Of a stretch of 53,664 nt of DNA, positions 37,211-46,699 are shown piece by piece. Position 1 is the first letter of the stretch, and each line of letters begins with the position of its first letter. This stretch comes from an uncultured Thioclava sp. (GTDB lineage: Bacteria > Pseudomonadota > Alphaproteobacteria > Rhodobacterales > Rhodobacteraceae). The DNA lies in assembly GCF_913064665.1 (NCBI RefSeq), contig NZ_CAJYBT010000023.1, positions 1 through 53,664 on the forward strand, given 5' to 3'. Both the position numbers and the translations under genes were made by a program. The notes beneath the pieces were generated by a model. That model saw only the letters and a program-made list of their open reading frames with translations. It was not told the DNA's origin and did not search any database.

Positions 37211-37288
37211 TCACAGAACAACGACAAGAGCGATCAGCGCCACACCCATTGCGGCCAACGTAATTGGACTGGAAAAAAGCGCAGACAA
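37211..37288 (-). CDS. Possible very small membrane protein
   Basis: A 25-residue frame starting at a TTG, MSALFSSPITLAAMGVALIALVVVL, 7 nt after a GAGG. It is one hydrophobic segment with a short N-terminus, as seen in many small bacterial membrane proteins. Only a non-ATG start and the lack of known relatives argue against it. Treated as a candidate only. Confidence 0.25.
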   Translation of the reverse strand: MSALFSSPITLAAMGVALIALVVVL

Positions 37289-37353
37289 AATTCACCTCAT
37301 CAGAAATTTCGTCCAGACTGGCTAGACGGAAAATCTGGCAAAGTTTTGATGCT

Positions 37354-37935
37354 TCACTCCGTCACCGTCAGCCCCAACATCCGCCAGGCCTGCATCCCAC
37401 CGCGATAATAGTAGATTTTCTCCGCCGGATAACCCGCCTCGATCATGCGGCGCGCGGCGGTGGGGGATTGGCCGCACCACGCGCCATTACAATAAAGCGC
37501 GACTGATTTCACCGCCTCGCCCGAACAGTCGAAACCGTCGAAGTCGGGTTCGCATCCCAGCTCTCCCAAACGATCTGCAGCCTCGGTATAGGGCACGTTG
37601 ATCGCACCGGGAATCGCGCCGCCTTCAAAGTCACGACGCACCCGACCGTCGACCACCACCACATTGGGATCATTGAGAAATTGCATGATTTCCAACTCGC
37701 CAATCGGTGTCACACCGGGCGCGGGCACCATCGGTTGAATGCAGAAACTCGGGCAAGGACGTGAGGTGCGCGCCCATTCACCCGACAGCATATTGGCATT
37801 GTCCTGATTGCGCGAAATCTCGACCGGGCCAGACGCCGTCTGCACCGTGACAGACATCACGTCGGGGCGAATATTGACCGGATCGGCAAACGCAGGTGTG
37901 GCGCAGACCAACGCCGCAAACAAAATGGCACGCAT
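37354..37935 (-). CDS. Exported rhodanese-like protein
   Basis: A 193-residue periplasmic protein with a signal peptide (MRAILFAALVCATPAFA). The rhodanese domain (about 80-190) shows VVVVDGRVRRDFEGGAIPGAINVPY and the active-site loop YCNGAWCGQS (Cys149, with Cys154 next to it), ending YYYRGGMQAWRMLGL, the usual GGxxAW rhodanese end. Between the signal and the domain are two more cysteines (PCPSFC). It may transfer sulfane sulfur or act in redox chemistry; the substrate is unknown. Confidence 0.85.
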   Translation of the reverse strand: MRAILFAALVCATPAFADPVNIRPDVMSVTVQTASGPVEISRNQDNANMLSGEWARTSRPCPSFCIQPMVPAPGVTPIGELEIMQFLNDPNVVVVDGRVRRDFEGGAIPGAINVPYTEAADRLGELGCEPDFDGFDCSGEAVKSVALYCNGAWCGQSPTAARRMIEAGYPAEKIYYYRGGMQAWRMLGLTVTE

Positions 37936-38013
37936 TGTTTTCTCCCTTTTCTACATCATAGCATAGATTTGCACCTCTTGTCGCGCGATGCGCGGGCGGC
38001 TAGCCATGGCAGT

Positions 38014-38472
38014 ATGACCGACGCTTTCATCCTTGGGGCCGCCGTTTGGCCCGGCGGGCAGCCCTCGCCCACGCTGAAACGACGAGTGCGCCACGGGGCT
38101 GAGCTGTATCACGCAGGCGCGGTCCAGCGGCTTATCTGCTGTGGCGGACTTGGAAAACACCCGCCCAGCGAGGCCGAGGCGATGGTGCAGCTCTTGCGCG
38201 CGCAGGGCGTGCCTGAGACCGCGCTTTTGCGCGAGGATCGCTCGACCTCGACACGCGAGAACATCGCCTTTGGCTTGGAGGTAAGCGGCGCGCAGGGCAC
38301 GATTGTGCTGGTCACCGATTGCTATCACGCCCCGCGCGCCCGCGCGGTGGCGCGCGCCCTTGGGGTCAACGCGCGCTCATCCTGCCCGGCGCATAAAACA
38401 AGCCCCCGCACATGGTTGCGCGAGGGCGGAGCTTGGCTGAAATTTCTTTGGTGGCGGGGGTTTAGACGTTAA
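38014..38472 (+). CDS. DUF218 (YdcF/SanA-like) protein
   Basis: A 152-residue protein of the DUF218 family: AFILGAAVWPGGQPSPTLKRRVRHGAELYHAGAVQRLICCGG at the N-terminus, then EAEAMVQLLRAQGVPETALLREDRSTSTRENIAF, with the ST-x-x-T-x-x-N pattern common to the family, and VTDCYHAPRARAVARALG. There is no signal peptide or membrane helix, unlike SanA or ElyC, so it is a cytoplasmic short type like YdcF. Function is unproven; envelope maintenance is the usual guess. The ATG at 38014 has only a weak ribosome-binding site. Its end overlaps the convergent gene. Confidence 0.85.
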   Translation: MTDAFILGAAVWPGGQPSPTLKRRVRHGAELYHAGAVQRLICCGGLGKHPPSEAEAMVQLLRAQGVPETALLREDRSTSTRENIAFGLEVSGAQGTIVLVTDCYHAPRARAVARALGVNARSSCPAHKTSPRTWLREGGAWLKFLWWRGFRR

Positions 38473-38741
38473 TCAAGGATCAGCTTTCCGATCACCAAAA
38501 CGACAGCAGCCCCAACCAAAGCCATCGCGATAATTGCCAGCAAGCCACCTGCTGCAAGCACCGCACCGCCCAAAATCGCAACGATGAACGGCGTAACAAG
38601 CGCGCCCAGCACGCCAATCGCCAAATAGGCACCGCGATGACGCCCGCCCGCAACAAGGCTGGCCAACCAACCCGCCAAAAGCCCTGCGAGCACCAAAAGG
38701 ATAAAGCCGATCACGCCGATGGTTTGAAGAACGTCTTCCAT
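38469..38741 (-). CDS. Small GlsB/YeaQ-like membrane protein
   Basis: A 90-residue very hydrophobic protein with about three helices: IGVIGFILLVLAGLLAGWLASLV, AYLAIGVLGALVTPFIVAILGGAVLAAG and LLAIIAMALVGAAVVLVIG. The GWLASLVAGGRHRG-x-YLAIGVLGAL segment resembles the transglycosylase-associated (GlsB/YeaQ/YmgE) family, linked to envelope stress, but the match is loose. The ATG at 38741 follows GGAGAGAGAC; a longer start at 38768 is possible. It overlaps the convergent DUF218 gene by 4 bp. Confidence 0.65.
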   Translation of the reverse strand: MEDVLQTIGVIGFILLVLAGLLAGWLASLVAGGRHRGAYLAIGVLGALVTPFIVAILGGAVLAAGGLLAIIAMALVGAAVVLVIGKLILD

Positions 38742-38813
38742 GTCTCTCTCCGGGTTGTCTTTTGACATATTAACGCTGAGCGTGCGGCGCAGGTTCCGTC
38801 GGCTCAAGCGCGA

Positions 38814-39131
38814 TCAGTAATTGGCGGCCACCTCATACATCACCGGCTCAAAGCTGCGGCACAGCGTATTGATGTAGCGGTTGCGCGCTATCATTTCCGG
38901 GCTGCGCAGCATCGCCTGATAATCGCCCCGCTCGCGCCATTTCGAATAGGTCGCAATCCGGGTCTGGGCATCATTCATATGCAGCCCCGCACCGATGAAA
39001 CCGGGCGCTTTCGAGATCACCTCGCTATAGGCCGATTGCAGTTTTTCCATCAATTCCGAGGCCGTCGCCGGCGTCATCTCGAAGGTGCAAATCACAGTTT
39101 GGCCGCTGAAATCACTGGTAATTTCTGTCAT
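38814..39131 (-). CDS. ABM-domain (antibiotic biosynthesis monooxygenase-like) protein
   Basis: A 105-residue ferredoxin-like-fold protein of the ABM family: VICTFEMTPATASELMEKLQSAYSEVISKAPGFIGAGLHMNDAQTRIATYSKWRERGDYQAMLRS. The alpha-beta pattern and the W in SKWRERGDYQA are typical. Members include quinol monooxygenases and heme-degrading enzymes, but many are of unknown role. It lies between the small membrane protein and the TRAP genes on the same strand, with no sign of a shared function. The ATG at 39131 is preceded by AAGGAGGATCG. Confidence 0.8.
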   Translation of the reverse strand: MTEITSDFSGQTVICTFEMTPATASELMEKLQSAYSEVISKAPGFIGAGLHMNDAQTRIATYSKWRERGDYQAMLRSPEMIARNRYINTLCRSFEPVMYEVAANY

Positions 39132-39198
39132 GAACGATCCTCCTTAGGGTAGAATTGCACAGATCGGCGCAAAAATCATCGCCCTATTTCATCGCCAT

Positions 39199-40512
39199 CT
39201 ATAGTGGCAGCAAGGCAATCGCAGGAACCGCCAAAATCAACGCGATCCGGGTCAGATCGGCCCCCACGAACCAGATCACCGCGCGCCAAGTCTGCGGCGC
39301 GGGAGTGCGCCCCTCAATCGCGCCGATGACGAACAGATTGAGCCCAACCGGCGGCGTAATCAGCCCGACCTCGACGGTGATCAACACCAAAACGCCGAAC
39401 CAAAGCGCCAGGGCCTGCGCGTCCATCCCGAAATCGAGCCCAGAGATGATTGGCCAGAATGTCGGCAGTGTTAGCAAGATCATCGACAGGCTGTCCATGA
39501 AACAGCCCAAGATCAGAAAAAGTAGCAGCATCGCGATCAGCACCAGCCACGCGCTAAGCCCCTGCCCCGCCACCATTTGCGCCAGCTCCTGCGGCATCCG
39601 CGCAAAGCCCAGAAACCCGTTATAAACGGCCGCGCCGAGGATGATGAAAAATACCATGCCTGTGGTTTCGGCGGTCGCCAGCAGCGCGCGGATAAAGCCG
39701 CCCGCGCGCAATCCTCCCCCGGCCCAAGCCGCAATCCCCGTCAGCGCCGCACCAATCGCCGCGCCCTCGGTGGGCGAGAAAACGCCGCCATAGATGCCAC
39801 CGACGACCAGCGCAAAAATCCCAAGCACAGGCCAGATCGCCAGCAGCGCAGCCCGGCGCTGCACCCACGGCATCGGCGCGCGCCCCTCGCCCGCCGCTTG
39901 CGGGTGGCGCATCAGATAGGCCTGCACCGCAAGCCCGTAGCCAAGCACCGCCAGCAGCCCCGGCAGCACGGCGGCGGCAAACAGCGTGGCGATATTCTGC
40001 TCGGTCAGGATGGCGAAAATCACCAGCACGATGGAAGGCGGAATGAGGATACCCAAGGTGCCCCCCGCCGCCAGCGCCGCCGTGGAAAGCGCACCGGAAT
40101 AACCCGCCGCGCGCATCTCGGGGATTGCTACACGCCCCATCGTGGCCGCTGTCGCCAGCGAACTGCCACAGATCGCGCCAAACCCCGCGCAGGCCCCGAT
40201 GGCCGCCATCGCCAGCCCGCCCCGGCGATGCCCGATCAGCGCATCGGCAGCGCGAAACAGCGCCCGACTCATGCCCCCTTGGGTCGCGAATTGGCCCATC
40301 AACAGGAACATCGGGATCACCGACAATTCGTAATGCGAAAAAGTCGAGACCCCCTCGTTTTTCATCTTGGCCAGCCAAAGCTGCGGGTTACCCGATACCG
40401 CCCAAAGCCCGCCCGCGCCGATCACCAGCATCGCCAGACCAATTGGCGCGCGCAGAAAAATCAACAGCAACAGCAGCGGAAACGAACCCAGCGCGAGCGC
40501 AAAATCACTCAT
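39199..40512 (-). CDS. dctM: TRAP transporter large permease (DctM)
   Basis: A 437-residue membrane protein with about 12 hydrophobic segments, the ion-coupled translocation subunit of a TRAP transporter. Family marks include LLIFLRAPIGLAMLVIGAGGLW, GACAGFGAICGSSLATAATMGRVAIPEM and GVFSPTEGAAIGA, and LITPPVGLNLFVIGAIEG near the end is a DctM signature. It takes up an organic acid with the binding protein and the small permease encoded upstream; start overlaps the dctQ stop by 4 bp. Confidence 0.95.
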   Translation of the reverse strand: MSDFALALGSFPLLLLLIFLRAPIGLAMLVIGAGGLWAVSGNPQLWLAKMKNEGVSTFSHYELSVIPMFLLMGQFATQGGMSRALFRAADALIGHRRGGLAMAAIGACAGFGAICGSSLATAATMGRVAIPEMRAAGYSGALSTAALAAGGTLGILIPPSIVLVIFAILTEQNIATLFAAAVLPGLLAVLGYGLAVQAYLMRHPQAAGEGRAPMPWVQRRAALLAIWPVLGIFALVVGGIYGGVFSPTEGAAIGAALTGIAAWAGGGLRAGGFIRALLATAETTGMVFFIILGAAVYNGFLGFARMPQELAQMVAGQGLSAWLVLIAMLLLFLILGCFMDSLSMILLTLPTFWPIISGLDFGMDAQALALWFGVLVLITVEVGLITPPVGLNLFVIGAIEGRTPAPQTWRAVIWFVGADLTRIALILAVPAIALLPL

Positions 40513-41003
40513 GCCCGCTCCTGCCGCACAGCGTTATACACGGCCACGATCGCCGCCCCCCACGCGCCCGGAAGGCAGGCGGCGTAGCCCCACCACACCG
40601 GCAGAGCCAGCAGAAATGTCTCGGTGCCAGAGCGCATCTTGCCCGCCATGCCAAGCCCGATCCGCCACGCGATCAGCGCAAACATAGCCGCCGCCACGAC
40701 CTGCCAAAACACGTCGAACCCGTGCGCGCCTCGTCCGCGCAGCAACTCGACACGCGCATGGGCATGGCGCAGTTGCACCAGCGGGATCATTGCGAAAACG
40801 ATACCGGGCAGCACCAGTTCGACGATCTCATAGCCAGCCTTGTAAGGGCCAATCGCGAAGGGTTGCGGCAGCCACCCCGCCTGCGCGCCTTTCAAACCCA
40901 GCGCGCCAAGGCTCGACAACACCGTCATCGCGACCAGCGCCAGCAAAACCAAACCGCCCGCCAGCGCCAGCCCCTGCACCGCGCGCTCAATCCCGACGCG
41001 CAT
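40509..41003 (-). CDS. dctQ: TRAP transporter small permease (DctQ)
   Basis: A 164-residue membrane protein with four hydrophobic segments, the standard DctQ layout: LALAGGLVLLALVAMTVLSSLGALG, YEIVELVLPGIVFAMIPLVQLRHAHARVEL (the QLRHxHARV run is the conserved DctQ core), FWQVVAAAMFALIAWRIGLG and VWWGYAACLPGAWGAAIVAVYNAV. It bridges DctP and DctM. It is encoded 1 bp after the dctP stop and overlaps dctM, making one operon dctP-dctQ-dctM. Confidence 0.92.
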   Translation of the reverse strand: MRVGIERAVQGLALAGGLVLLALVAMTVLSSLGALGLKGAQAGWLPQPFAIGPYKAGYEIVELVLPGIVFAMIPLVQLRHAHARVELLRGRGAHGFDVFWQVVAAAMFALIAWRIGLGMAGKMRSGTETFLLALPVWWGYAACLPGAWGAAIVAVYNAVRQERA

Positions 41004-41004
41004 G

Positions 41005-42045
41005 CTAGCCCGAATGCGCTGTGATCAACGCGCGGGCCTTGTCCAGCAACGCCGCGCCATCAACGCCGCGCCCGTCCATCTCAGCGACCCAATCGTCAAT
41101 CACGGGCTGCGAGGCGGCCACCCAAACGGGTGTCTCATCGGCGGGAATGGTGATGATCTCATTGCCCAGATCGACCGCTTTTTGGCGCGAGGGGATATCC
41201 TCGGCCTGTTGCGCCGTGCCCGCCGCGCGCGAGAACGCAGCCCCCGACACAGACTCAATCACCTGACGCAGATCGGGCGGCAAGCTGGCGAAACGATCCT
41301 TGTTCATCGCAAGGATGAAACTGGCGGTGTAAATCGAGGGGCCGGCAAATTCGGTGTGATGATGCACCAATTCCCCGATCTTGAGCGAGGCCGACACTTC
41401 CCAAGGCAGCAGCGCCCCGTCAATCGTGCCCCGCGACAGCGCCTCGGGGACGGCAGGCACCGGCATGCCGACCGCCGTCGCGCCAAAATGTTCGAGCAAC
41501 TTGGTCGTCACCCGCGAGGGCCCGCGCAATTTCAGCCCTTTGAAATCGGCGATCTCGCGCACCGCTTTGTTGGCATGAATGACGCCCGGCCCATGCACCC
41601 AAATGCCCAGCAAATGCAGATCGGCAAAATCCGTGTCGATCATGTCCGATTGCGCCAGATCCCACAGCGCTGCCGAGGCCGGGCCTGCATCTGCCACCAT
41701 GAACGGCAGCTCCATCACCTCGGTGCGCGGGAAGCGCCCCGGCGTGTAGCCCGGCAGCGTCCAAATGATATCAACCACGCCATCGGTCAATTGATCGACC
41801 AGATCAGTGGGTTTGCCACCCAGCTGCATCGAGGGGTAATGCTCAATCTTGATGCGCCCGTTCGAGGCGGCCTCGACCGCGGCAATCCACGGGTTCAGGA
41901 TATGGGCGGGCACAAAGCTCGTCTCGGGAAGAAACTGATGCAGGCGCAGCGTGACCTCGGGCGCGGCCAGTGCGGGTGCTGCGGCCAATGCGGCGGCCCC
42001 GGCGGCCAAAACCAGACTCCCCCGGCGGGTGAAATTACGGCTCAT
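41005..42045 (-). CDS. dctP: TRAP transporter substrate-binding protein (DctP)
   Basis: A 346-residue periplasmic binding protein with a signal peptide (LVLAAGAAALAAAPALA, with a twin-arginine-like TRRGSLVL). DctP marks: LRLHQFLPETSF, AHILNPWIAAVEAASNGRIKIEHYPSMQLGG, the substrate carboxylate-binding arginine in DFKGLKLRGPSRVTTKLLEHFGATAVGMPVPAVPEAL, and SIYTASFILAMNKDRFASLPPDLRQVIE. The ligand is unknown; typical ligands are C4-dicarboxylates or other organic acids. It is the first gene of the operon and lies 246 bp from gcvP. Confidence 0.95.
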   Translation of the reverse strand: MSRNFTRRGSLVLAAGAAALAAAPALAAPEVTLRLHQFLPETSFVPAHILNPWIAAVEAASNGRIKIEHYPSMQLGGKPTDLVDQLTDGVVDIIWTLPGYTPGRFPRTEVMELPFMVADAGPASAALWDLAQSDMIDTDFADLHLLGIWVHGPGVIHANKAVREIADFKGLKLRGPSRVTTKLLEHFGATAVGMPVPAVPEALSRGTIDGALLPWEVSASLKIGELVHHHTEFAGPSIYTASFILAMNKDRFASLPPDLRQVIESVSGAAFSRAAGTAQQAEDIPSRQKAVDLGNEIITIPADETPVWVAASQPVIDDWVAEMDGRGVDGAALLDKARALITAHSG

Positions 42046-42141
42046 GCGGGTCTCCCTCTCGCGTTGGTTCCCGATTTAGCCTGCGCGCGCTTATGCGTCC
42101 AGCAATTAGGAGCCTCGCTTGAGCACCCATTGCGCCAAGCT

Positions 42142-42173
42142 GGGGCGCGGACTCCCATCCGCGCCCCTGTTTT
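42142..42173 (+). terminator. Orphan plus-strand terminator between gcvP and dctP
   Basis: A perfect 10-bp stem GGGGCGCGGA / TCCGCGCCCC with a CTCCCA loop followed by TGTTTT. On the plus strand it is a textbook intrinsic terminator, yet both flanking genes are on the minus strand. On the minus strand it lacks a T-run. It may end a plus-strand noncoding transcript or act weakly for gcvP. Confidence 0.6.
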
Positions 42174-42291
42174 ACTGGACAGACCGCCTAGCGACCGCTG
42201 CAAAGGGCGACATCGATTGCCACGACAGGATTTGCAAATGCTGGGCACGATGGCGTTCAGCAAACTGCGATCAAGCGTGGCCCGCAGCCTG

Positions 42292-45123
42292 TCACTCCGC
42301 CGCGTAGGCCTCCACTGGCGGACAGATACAGATCAGGTTGCGATCGCCAAAGACGTTATCGACGCGCCCCACGGGTGGCCAATATTTATCGACCCGAAAC
42401 GCGCCTGCCGGAAAACACCCGGCCTCGCGCGAATAGACCCGATCCCAATCGGTCACGAGATCTTCGACCGTATGGGGGGCGTGGCGCAGCGGGCTGTCCT
42501 CGGCGGCGATCTCTCCTGCCTCCACCGCCGCGATCTCGTCACGGATCGCCAGAAGGGCGGTGATAAAGCGGTCGATCTCGGCCTTAGTTTCGCTTTCGGT
42601 CGGCTCTACCATCAAGGTGCCTGCCACGGGCCATGACATGGTGGGGGCGTGAAACCCGTTGTCGATCAGGCGCTTGGCGATGTCATCAACGCTCACGCCC
42701 ACCTCGGCAAATTTGCGCGTGTCCAGAATGCACTCATGCGCCACCCGGCCCCGATTGCCCATGAATAAGATCGGATAGGCCGATTTCAGCCGCGCCGCGA
42801 TATAGTTCGCGTTCAAGATTGCGACGCGCGTGGCCTGCGTCAGCCCCGCCCCGCCCATCATCAGGCAATAAGCCCATGAAATCAGCAAGATCGAGGCCGA
42901 TCCGTAAGGCGCCGCACTCACCGCGCCAGTGCCCTCACCCGTCTCGCTATGCCCCGGCAGATAGGGGGCCAGATGCGCGCGCACGCCAATCGGGCCCATG
43001 CCGGGACCACCGCCGCCATGCGGGATCGCAAAGGTCTTGTGCAGGTTGAGGTGGCTCACATCGCCGCCGATCTCGCCGGGTTTCACCAGCCCCACCAGCG
43101 CGTTCATATTGGCCCCGTCGATATAGACCTGACCGCCGTGTTCATGGGTGATCTCGCAGACCCGCTTCACCGTTTCCTCAAACACGCCATGCGTCGAGGG
43201 ATAGGTGATCATGCAGGCCGCAAGTTTCGCGCCGGCAGCCTTGGCCTTGGCCTCGAAATCCTCAAGATCCACGTCGCCATTGGGCGCGGAATTGACTACG
43301 ACCACCTGCATCCCCGCCATCTGGGCAGAGGCCGGGTTGGTGCCATGCGCCGACATCGGAATGAGGCAGATATCGCGCTGATCATCGCCATTGGCACGAT
43401 GATAGGCCGAGATCGTCAACAGCCCCGCATATTCGCCCTGCGCGCCCGAATTGGGCTGCATGGAGAACGCATCATAGCCAGTGATTTCGCACAGCTTCTC
43501 GGTCAGATCGGAAATGGCCTCGTGATAGCCCGCCGCCTGATCGGCAGGCACGAACGGGTGCAGCGATCCGAATTCCGGCCATGTCAGCGGCATCATCTCG
43601 GCGGCCGCATTCAATTTCATCGTGCACGAGCCCAGCGGAATCATCGCCCGGTCCAGCGCCAGATCGCGATCCGACAGGCGGCGCATGTAGCGCATCATCT
43701 CGGACTCGGCGCGGTTCATGTGAAACACCGGATGGGTCAGGTAATCGCTGGCGCGTAGCATCGCCTCGGGCACGCCCAGCGCGCCCAGATCACCGGGGGC
43801 CTCGGTGATCCCGAACGCATCCAAAAGCCGCGTCACGATGCCCGCATCGGTGGTCTCGTCGATGGAGATGCCCACGCGGTCACGCCCGACCTTGCGCAGG
43901 TTGATGCCGCGATGACGGGCCGCGGCCATGATCCCCTGCTGCCCCACGCCGACCTTGACGGTGAGCGTGTCGAAAAACGCCTCTGGCTCAACCACAGCGC
44001 CCGCATCGCGCAGCGCCTGCGCAAGCTGCGTGGTGGTGAAATGCACGCGCTCGGCAATCGCGCGCAGCCCCATCGGCCCGTGAAATACCGCGTAAAAGCT
44101 GGCCATCACCGCCAGCAGCGCCTGCGCGGTGCAAACATTCGAAGTCGCTTTTTCGCGGCGAATATGCTGCTCGCGGGTTTGCAACGACAACCGATAAGCG
44201 CGGTTGCCATGGGAATCGACCGAGACCCCCACGATCCGGCCCGGCATCGCGCGTTTCATATCATCGCGACACGCCATAAAGGCAGCATGCGGCCCGCCAT
44301 AGCCCATCTGCACACCAAAACGCTGCGCCGAGCCGACCGCGATGTCAGCCCCCATCGCGCCGGGTTCCTTCAGCAGGCACAGCGCCAGCAGATCGGTGGC
44401 CATGATTGCCACGGCCTTGGCCCCATGCAGCGCCTCGCACTGGGCGGTGAAATCACGCACATGGCCATAGGTGCCGGGATATTGGAAAATCGCGCCGAAC
44501 ACCTGATCGGCGACCAGATCATCGGCCGCGCCCACGATCACCTCGATGCCCAAGGGCTGGGCGCGGGTCTGGATCACGCCAATCGTCTGGGGATGACAGT
44601 TTTCATCAACAAAGAACGCGGTCGCCTTGGATTTTGCGACGCGCTGCGCCATCGCCATCGCCTCGGCCGCCGCCGTCGCCTCATCGAGCAGTGAGGCATT
44701 GGCGACCGGCAGCCCGGTCAGGTCCGACACCATCGTCTGAAAGTTCAACAGCGCCTCAAGACGCCCCTGCGCGATCTCGGGCTGATAGGGCGTGTAGGCG
44801 GTATACCAAGCCGGGTTTTCAAGAATATTCCGCTGGATCGCGGGCGGCGTGACCGTGCCGTAATAGCCCTGCCCAATCAGGCTGACCATCACGCGGTTTT
44901 TCTTGGCCACCTCTTCCATCTTTTGCAGCAGCGCATATTCGGTGAGCGGCGCCCAGCTAAGCGGCTGCGCCTGACGGATGGATTTGGGCACTGTCTCATC
45001 GATCAGCGCCTCAAGGTCGCGCGCCCCCACGGCCTTGAGCATCTCGGTCATCTCGTCTGGCGACGGCCCGATATGGCGGCGATTGGCGAAATCATAGGTG
45101 TCATAGGTCGTGGGGGTAAACAT
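42292..45123 (-). CDS. gcvP: Glycine dehydrogenase (decarboxylating), P-protein
   Basis: A 943-residue PLP enzyme of the glycine cleavage system; it decarboxylates glycine and passes the aminomethyl group to the lipoyl arm of GcvH. It is the single-chain form with two homologous halves. The PLP lysine is in [21 protein letters not shown] (near residue 696), and [15 protein letters not shown] and [23 protein letters not shown] are further family segments. The start is 5 bp after the gcvH stop, with a weak ribosome-binding site; translation probably depends on gcvH. Confidence 0.97.
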   Translation of the reverse strand: MFTPTTYDTYDFANRRHIGPSPDEMTEMLKAVGARDLEALIDETVPKSIRQAQPLSWAPLTEYALLQKMEEVAKKNRVMVSLIGQGYYGTVTPPAIQRNILENPAWYTAYTPYQPEIAQGRLEALLNFQTMVSDLTGLPVANASLLDEATAAAEAMAMAQRVAKSKATAFFVDENCHPQTIGVIQTRAQPLGIEVIVGAADDLVADQVFGAIFQYPGTYGHVRDFTAQCEALHGAKAVAIMATDLLALCLLKEPGAMGADIAVGSAQRFGVQMGYGGPHAAFMACRDDMKRAMPGRIVGVSVDSHGNRAYRLSLQTREQHIRREKATSNVCTAQALLAVMASFYAVFHGPMGLRAIAERVHFTTTQLAQALRDAGAVVEPEAFFDTLTVKVGVGQQGIMAAARHRGINLRKVGRDRVGISIDETTDAGIVTRLLDAFGITEAPGDLGALGVPEAMLRASDYLTHPVFHMNRAESEMMRYMRRLSDRDLALDRAMIPLGSCTMKLNAAAEMMPLTWPEFGSLHPFVPADQAAGYHEAISDLTEKLCEITGYDAFSMQPNSGAQGEYAGLLTISAYHRANGDDQRDICLIPMSAHGTNPASAQMAGMQVVVVNSAPNGDVDLEDFEAKAKAAGAKLAACMITYPSTHGVFEETVKRVCEITHEHGGQVYIDGANMNALVGLVKPGEIGGDVSHLNLHKTFAIPHGGGGPGMGPIGVRAHLAPYLPGHSETGEGTGAVSAAPYGSASILLISWAYCLMMGGAGLTQATRVAILNANYIAARLKSAYPILFMGNRGRVAHECILDTRKFAEVGVSVDDIAKRLIDNGFHAPTMSWPVAGTLMVEPTESETKAEIDRFITALLAIRDEIAAVEAGEIAAEDSPLRHAPHTVEDLVTDWDRVYSREAGCFPAGAFRVDKYWPPVGRVDNVFGDRNLICICPPVEAYAAE

Positions 45124-45128
45124 GAGGA

Positions 45129-45488
45129 TTATCCGATAAATTCGATGTAGGCGGCCTCGTCCATGAAGCCATCAAGTGCGGATTGGTCGGCCAGTTTCAT
45201 CTTAAAAAACCAAGCCTTGCCCAGCGGATCTTCGTTCACGAGGCCCGGATTGTCGGCCAGATCCTCGTTGATCTCGACGATCTCGCCATCCAGCGGCGCG
45301 GCGATATCAGAGGCCGCCTTGACGCTTTCGATGACGCAAATCTCGTCGCCTTGCGACACTTCGGTCCCGGCATCGGGCAATTCGACGAAAACAACATCGC
45401 CCAGCTGCTCGCTGGCATGTTCGGTGATACCGACGATCACAAGATCGCCCTCAACCTTGAGCCATTCATGGTCTTGCGTGAATTTCAT
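45129..45488 (-). CDS. gcvH: Glycine cleavage system H protein
   Basis: A 119-residue lipoyl carrier protein. The lipoylated lysine is Lys57 in [24 protein letters not shown]. The beginning [38 protein letters not shown] is the family standard. It shuttles the aminomethyl group between GcvP and GcvT and delivers electrons to the L protein. GAGGGAG lies 7 nt before the ATG at 45488. It is 24 bp after gcvT. Confidence 0.97.
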   Translation of the reverse strand: MKFTQDHEWLKVEGDLVIVGITEHASEQLGDVVFVELPDAGTEVSQGDEICVIESVKAASDIAAPLDGEIVEINEDLADNPGLVNEDPLGKAWFFKMKLADQSALDGFMDEAAYIEFIG

Positions 45489-45512
45489 TCTCGGTCTCCC
45501 TCGTGGTCTTTT

Positions 45513-46616
45513 TCAGCGTTTGTAGGTGGTGGGTTGGAAGGGCATTGGCGCGATAATAGCGGGCAGACGTTTGCCGCGCACCTCGCCATAAACGATTGTG
45601 CCCTCAGTCAGGTCGCTGGGCAGATAAGCCATCGCCATCGGCGCCGCAATCGAGGGGCCAAAGCCGCCCGAAGTGACGGAGCCAATCGGCGCGCCCCCCT
45701 CGGCATCAGCGAAAATTTGAACGCCTTCGCGCATCGGCGCACGGCCTTCGGGGCGCAACCCGACGCGCTTGCGCGCAGCCCCGCCGTCTAGCTGCGCCAA
45801 GATCACTTCGGCACCGGGAAAGCCGCCCGCGCGCGCCCCGCCTGTGCGGCGGATTTTCTGGATCGCCCAAGCCAGATTGGCCTCGACCGGGGTGGTCGTG
45901 GTATCGATGTCATGGCCATAAAGGCACAGCCCCGCCTCAAGGCGCAGACTGTCGCGCGCGCCCAAACCGATCGGCTCCACCGCCGCATCCGCCAGCAGCG
46001 CGCGGGCAAACGCCTCGGCCTGCGGCGCAGGCACCGAGATTTCAAATCCGTCCTCGCCCGTATAGCCCGAACGCGAAATCCACAGATCGACGCCCTGCCA
46101 GCCGAACGTCGCCACATCCATGAACCGCATCGCGCCAACACCGGGCACCAAGGCCTCAAGCGCGCCCTCGGCGGCGGGGCCCTGCAGCGCCAAAAGCGCG
46201 CGGTCGGTGATTTCCTGAACGTCCTCGATATGGGCACGCAGATGGGCCAGATCGGCCGTCTTGCAGGCTGCATTGACCACGACAAACAGGTGATCGCCGC
46301 GATTGGCGACCATCAGATCGTCCAGAATACCACCCGCGTCATTGGTGAACATCGCGTAGCGCTGACGGCCTTCAGCCAACGCCATCAGACTGACCGGCAC
46401 CAGCGCCTCAAGGGCCTCCGCCGCGCCAGCGCCCGGCAAGATCACCTGCCCCATATGGCTGACGTCGAACAGCCCGGCCTGCGCGCGGGTGTGCAGATGC
46501 TCGCCCATCACACCCAGCGGGTATTGCACGGGCATCGCATAGCCCGCGAAGGGCACCATTTTCGCGCCCAGTTCCATGTGCAAATCGTAAAGCGGCGTCT
46601 TGTGCAGATCGCTCAT
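45513..46616 (-). CDS. gcvT: Glycine cleavage system aminomethyltransferase (T-protein)
   Basis: A 367-residue THF-dependent transferase that moves the C1 unit from GcvH to tetrahydrofolate and releases ammonia. Family marks are KTPLYDLHMELGAKMVPFAGYAMPVQYPLGVMGEHLHTR, GLFDVSHMGQV, GYTGEDGFEISVP and SLRLEAGLCLYGHDID. The ATG at 46616 follows GAGAAGGCCGGA; an upstream start at 46667 is inside the riboswitch expression platform and rejected. First gene of gcvT-gcvH-gcvP, behind a glycine riboswitch. Confidence 0.97.
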   Translation of the reverse strand: MSDLHKTPLYDLHMELGAKMVPFAGYAMPVQYPLGVMGEHLHTRAQAGLFDVSHMGQVILPGAGAAEALEALVPVSLMALAEGRQRYAMFTNDAGGILDDLMVANRGDHLFVVVNAACKTADLAHLRAHIEDVQEITDRALLALQGPAAEGALEALVPGVGAMRFMDVATFGWQGVDLWISRSGYTGEDGFEISVPAPQAEAFARALLADAAVEPIGLGARDSLRLEAGLCLYGHDIDTTTTPVEANLAWAIQKIRRTGGARAGGFPGAEVILAQLDGGAARKRVGLRPEGRAPMREGVQIFADAEGGAPIGSVTSGGFGPSIAAPMAMAYLPSDLTEGTIVYGEVRGKRLPAIIAPMPFQPTTYKR

Positions 46617-46699
46617 TCCGGCCTTCTCCCGTTCAGCCGGATCGTCCGGCATCGACCAATGGGCCAAATGGCCCGCCCGATGCCCCCTCTGTCCTTGCC

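Noticed and set aside
41002-42636. 544-codon plus-strand frame opposite dctP and the end of gcvP
   Set aside because: Antisense shadow; the embedded orphan terminator also argues against a gene.
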